From the NCBI RefSeq assembly GCF_000003815.2, contig NC_049996.1, forward strand, positions 1,412,833 to 1,474,832: a stretch of 62,000 nucleotides of DNA. The letters are read 5' to 3'. Below, one piece after another: positions 26,001-32,000 of the stretch. The notes beneath the pieces are model-generated. The model had not been told where the DNA came from and made no database searches. It saw nothing but the letters and a program-made list of their open reading frames with translations. The stretch is from Branchiostoma floridae (Eukaryota > Chordata > Leptocardii > Amphioxiformes > Branchiostomatidae). Numbering within the stretch: the stretch's first letter is position 1; each line of letters opens with the position of its first letter. A program made the position numbers and the translations under genes.

Positions 26001-29000
26001 ACACAGGCCGTTTCCACACTGGAACTCTTTACTGCATGCTGAATCAAGTGCAAGAAACTGTCAGATAACCATGTTCAAAAACTGATAAAATATTCAACGA
26101 AAGGATTGGGTAAAAGGTGCTGGTGTTGAAAAGTTACACTCCAATTTTAGGGACAATATCATTAACAGAAACAGACAATGCCGTCATTTTTTGACAAATG
26201 TCACATCTAACTCAGACACAGAAAGTCAACTTTAAGTCTACTGAAACAGCTGTTTTCATACAAAGGAAAAACCTGTTTCAAACAAAGGGAAAAGAAATCT
26301 TTTCCTTTAGAATTGTTAGCATATTCGAGCTGGATGCTGCAGGTAATGTTGGAGTTTTATCATGTTGAAAAACCATACGGCGTACTTGTCCGGAACGCTC
26401 TAGAAGAATGCTGTTCCGATGCTGTCACTTGAAGGTCAAAGGTCACATTTTTATGCTATGTTCCGCCGTAAGGAACCTTCTGGTGTGTTCAACATGGACA
26501 CTTTAGAAGTCGGACTACCATGTCAATGTCAGTTTTCCATTAACAGCCATTAACATATTTTATTCGTACACTAATTCCCATGTATAAGGGCATGAAGAGC
26601 TATTGCTATCCTTTTCAGACCCGTTTTTGTACCAACACTTACCGTAAGTACAGTCATCCTCGTCGCTTTCATCAACACACTGATATTGGCCATCACAGCG
26701 GTACTCCGGCACAACACACTCGCCATTGTCACACATGTACATATCGGGACAGTCTGCAAAACAAAATCCGAAAATATAATTTGGGGCAAAACTAAGTAAG
26801 TGACTTATAAAACGATATGGCATATTTTCTATATGGAAGTGTCTAACTTGCATGTGACGTATACGATACATAAAATCATTGTTTGAACACTACCAAGCTT
26901 CAATGATCATAATGATAATTCACCTGCCTTCACACCCCAAACACACATGTCAATTTTGAAAGGACATGTTTGCAAGCAAACGCAATATATTTCACTCCAT
27001 CATTCTCCTGATGCAAGAAATGGACTCATCCATATCAAACTTTTGTGGAATGATCAGACAAAAATCAAATGACTGATTTAAAGCTTGTTGATAAAATCAA
27101 CATCTCTCAAAGTCCTTCAAAGCGTTTTATAGCTATTCAATTAGTTCTGACTGGTTTTGTAGAATTATATCAAATTTGAATTGATTATCATTAACATTTA
27201 CCCGTTTCTGTAGGGTATGTTGTCGCCAGGATTGGGTCCGTCGGCAGCTGGGATGGGTCTGTTGGTAGTTGGGTCGGTCCCGGCGGTTGGGTTGGGTCCG
27301 CTTGAGTCTGGTGAGAGTCTCCTGTGGTTTGAGTTGTACTTGTAGGTGACTGGGTCGGGTTTGTCGGTGGCTGGGTGGGGTTTGTCGGTGGCTCAGTCGG
27401 GTTTGCTGGTGACCGGGTCGGGTTTGCCGGTGATTCGGTCGGGTTTGCCTGTGACTGGGTCGGGTTTGCCGGTGTTACAGTCAGGGTTGCCGGTGACTGG
27501 GTCGGGTTTGCCGGTGGCTGGGTCGGGTCTGTCGGTGATTCGGTCGGGTTTGCCTGTGACTGGGTCGGGTTTGCCGGTGACTGGGTTGGGTTTGTCGGTG
27601 ACTGAGTCGGGTCTGTCTGTGGCTGGGTCGGGTTTGTCGGTGACTGAGTCGGGTCAGTCTGTGACTGGGTCGGGTTTGCCGGTGACTGGGTCGGGTTTGC
27701 CGGTGACTGAGTCGGGTTTGTCGGTGACTGGGTCGGGTTTGTCGGTGACTGAGTCGGGTCTGTCTGTGACTGGGTCGGGTCTGCAGGTAACTGGGTCGGG
27801 TTTGTCAGTGACTGGGTCGGGTTTGCCTGTGGCTGGGTCGGGTCTGTCGGTGACACACTCGGGTTTACCGGTGACTGGGTCGGGTTTGTCGGTGACTGAG
27901 TCGGGTCTGTCTGTGACCGGGTCGGGTTTGCAGGTGACTGGGTCGGGTTTGCAGGTGACTGGGTCGGGTTTGCCGGTGGCTGGGTCGGGTCTGTCGGTGA
28001 CTGGGTCGGGTTTACCGGTGACTGGGTCGGGTTTGCTGGTGACTGGGTCGGGTCTGTCGGTGACTGAGTTGTGTCTGTCGGTGACTGGGTCGGTTTTGCC
28101 GGTGACTGGGTCGGGTTTGCAGGTGACTGGGTCGGGTTTGCCGGTGGCTGGGTCGGGTTTGCCGGTGGCTGGGTCGGGTTTGCCGGTGGCTGGGTCGGGT
28201 CTGTCGGTGACTGGGTCGGGTTTGCCGGTGACTGGGTCGGGTTTGCCGGTGACTGGGTCGGGTTTGCCGGTGACTGGGTCGGGTCTGTCGGTGACTGGGT
28301 CGGGTTTGCCGGTGACTGGGTCGGGATTGTCGGTGACTGGGTCGGGTTTGTCGGTGACTGGGTCGGGTTTGCTGGTGACTGGGTCGGGTTTGCCGGTGAC
28401 TGAGTCGGGTTTGCCGGTGACTGGGTCGGGTTTGCAGGTGACTGGGTCGGGTTTGCCGGTGACTGGGTTGGGTTTGTCCGTGACTGAGTCGGGTCTGTCT
28501 GTGACTGGGTCGGGTTTGCAGGTGACACAGTCGGGTTTGCTGGTGACTGGGTCGGTTTTGCCGGTGACTGGGTTGGGTTTGCTGGTGACTGGGTCGGGTT
28601 TGCCGTTGTCTGGGTCGGGTTTGTCGATGACACAGTCGGGTTCGCCGCTGACACAGTCGGGATTGTCGGTGACTGGGTCGGGTTTGCCGGTGACTCAGTC
28701 GGGATTGCCGGTGGCTGGGTCGTGTATGCCGCTGTCACAGTCGGTTTTGTCGGTGTCGCAGTCGGGTTCGTCGGTGACACAGTCGGGTTTGCCGCTGACA
28801 CGGTCGGGTTTGTCGCTGACACAGTCGGGTTTGCCGCTGACACAGTCGGGTTTGTCGCTGACACAGTCAGGATTGTCGGTGACTCAGTCGGGTTTGCCGG
28901 TGGCTGGGTCGTGTGTGCCGTTGTCACAGTCGGTTTTGTCGGTGACACAGTCGGGTTTGCCGCTGACACGATCGGGTTTGCCACTGACACAGTCGGGTTT

Positions 29001-32000
29001 GCCGCTGACACGGTCGGGATTGTCGGTGACTGGGTCGGGTTTGCCGATGACTGGGTCGGGTTTGCCGGCGACTGGGTCGTGTATGCCGGTGTCACAGTCG
29101 GGTCCGTCGGTGACACAGTCGGGTTTGCCGCTGACACAGTCGGGATTGTCGGTGACTGGGTAGGGTTTGCCGATGACTGGGTTGGGTTTGCTGGTGACTG
29201 GGTCGTGTATGCCGGTGTCACAGCCGGGTTCGTCGGTGACTGGGTTGGGTTTGCCGCTGACACAGTCGGGTTTGCCGCAGACACAGTCGGGTTTGTCGGT
29301 GACTGGGTCGGGTTTGCCGATGGCTCAGTTGGGTCTACCAGCAACAAGTTAGTTATGTTTGATACATGTTATCAACAACATTTTACTGCTGGTGACAGCA
29401 ACAAATCTTTGTTCTCTTTATAATGCAATATCACATCTACGGAAAATGTCAGATGGTGCATGTAAATTGTTGATCCCATTAGATGTAAAAGTACCCACCC
29501 TTATAGATTCGGACCTTACCGGAACATGCAGGCACGTCACAATGTTCCCATTGCCGTTCCGGATCCGTGGTGAAGCACCAAACTCCAGAGGGGTCTCCAT
29601 CCGGATTCCGGCAGTAGTTCTGCTCCAATCCAAGTGACGGATAATTAGCGGGTATGGCGTTGTGTTGGTGCGGTGTCTGACTGTCCCAGTGTTGACACGT
29701 CCTGCCTGATTCCGTCACAGAGACTGTTCCACGGTAAGATGTTCCATCCCCTGTCTGGCAGGCTTGGGGCAAATGAAAGAGGGCATAGTTACCACGAATA
29801 TCTTTTTAGCAACGAGTAATAGGTAATACTTTGATAACAATAGCATGTTGGTCCCTAACAACCTTGCTCGTTTGTTATGAAGCTTCGAAGACAAATCATA
29901 TCATTATCTACCAATGCTAACATTTCAAGCATAAGGACTGTTGTCCTGGGTAAATGTTACCCTCCCTACAGGACTGGTGTTCAGTGTGATGTTACCATTG
30001 TAAAATCCATACAGTATTATTGTACAGTGGTATTGTTAAGACCCTTACAGGGATACTACTTATCTAACTAGAAAGGCCGACATTTGCTTAAGAGCAAATA
30101 CAGCATATTTCAGCCATACCCCTTCCCACGCAACATTGGACTGTTCCAAATCACCCCTGCGCAAAAATGGAACATCCTCTTAACAGTACATTATCCCCCA
30201 AAGTGGACTGGTATTGTGACTTGATTCCAGGTAAAGATAGAGCTTGCTTCTATTTTTCAGAAAATGACAATAATCACACCTTCCATTTAGAAAATTTTCA
30301 TCATGACTGAAAATTGTTGAATGACTTCATGTAATGTCATTAACAATTTTCAGTACGATAACTAGGTGTAAGTTTTAAAAAAGTACAAGCTCCTTGTGAT
30401 GTCGGTACATTTATTATTGCAGTGAACTTTTTTTATTCAAGTAGGGCATACGATTTAATAATTATCAAGCAGGTGCAGGTACTGTAGGAGCGTTTGTTTT
30501 CTTCAAGCTGTAAAACTGTTAAACTGTTTTACTTTGTATGCAATCAGCCATCGAGCCTATTCTTATTTTAGTTTAACAACTCAGTCCTGCCAGACCCGGA
30601 AGATACGATTGAACCTTGTTCGAGGATTTATTTTCGTCTGTCTGGTCAGTCTGTTCATACCCTGGCGCTGAGAGTGTTTTATTGGGCTGAAACTCTGGCA
30701 GTTTAAAGTTACTTACAATTTAAATGTTCAAAGTTTATGTCAAACAACAACAGCACAAGGAACACATACATTTGCTCTGGAGAAAATACAGCAGTTTTCG
30801 CAAGTTCCAGTCCAGTGATAGAAATGTGGCCACTATAGACAGGTGGTCACTATAGAGAAAAATGCTGATCTATTGACTAGGAGCCATACGTTACACATGA
30901 TTTCAGTACACTGATCATTAATCATATAAACATTGCACAGGTAAGCCAATTGTTTAGATGTATAATTAAGTTCAAATAATTCTGAAGAGAAATATTGATG
31001 AGAAAATAATCATTCTCGCCACTGTCTAACTTATAATTACGTATCAAAACTAAACGCAGATTTTCTAACTAACGCACCTTTCGCCGACTTCATCAAAGGA
31101 CCGCCGGCTATCAATCAAACACGGCTGTTGATTAGACTTAGAGTTTCAAACAGTCATGTGCTGTGTGCCAGTTGACAGCGAACTTCATGCTACGTGATGT
31201 TTTACATTGCTTGGACCTTCTTTCCTACAGCGGTGCTTCTACAAAATATTTAGACTGTAACACTGAGTCCCACATGTTTTATAGAATAGAATTTGACGCA
31301 GAACAGCGTTTTTGCTGGGTATTTTTCTTGAAAAATGTCCGTGGGAATATCAGCGAGGCGGCGACGTAGGGATATCAGACCGTCAACAAAAGTCGCACGG
31401 CGGCTAACGGCGCAGCGAAGATACTAGCGCTATAAATAAGCGCTTCAACTAAGGATGGCAACCCGTACAATATTTTTGTATACTGTTGAGCTAAGTAAAG
31501 TTTGTTGTTTATGAGGTTTTAGTTGTCTTTGAAGCTTTGACCCGAAATATTCTAAAGTCAAACTGCTGAAGAGAAGTAAGTGACTGCTACGATTATCGTA
31601 GATATGGCCCTAAAAAACTGATAAAAGAAGCCTTCTCAATAGTCTAAAATGCAAGAGCTTCCGGGGGGGCTTCGCCCACCTGGGTCCCCCCCACAGTGGC
31701 CCTGCCCCTGGACCCCGCCAGGGACATTCGGTGGCCCCCGGACCCCTGTCCGACGCTTTGAAAAAATCCTGGCGAGAAGTCTGTACGGCCTGAGTCTTCA
31801 AGTTAACGTATTGTGTGGTCCCGCTTATGAATATTAATTAGCCTTCGCTTTCCTCTTCGCTGATTGGCTGAACCATTAATTGAATTAACTCTTCCTGCCG
31901 GCTAGACGCAGGTGCAGATGTCGGCTCTGTGGGGTGAACGTCCGAAAGGTCATGACCTGGAGAACGAAAGAAAACCAATTTCCCCCAAAAAAAGTGCTGT

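Noticed and set aside
27346-29163. 605-codon plus-strand open frame (GSGLPVT repeats) and other plus frames over the same repeat
   Set aside because: It is the antisense of the Pro/Thr heptad exon. The minus strand has matching splice sites and phases; the plus strand has none.
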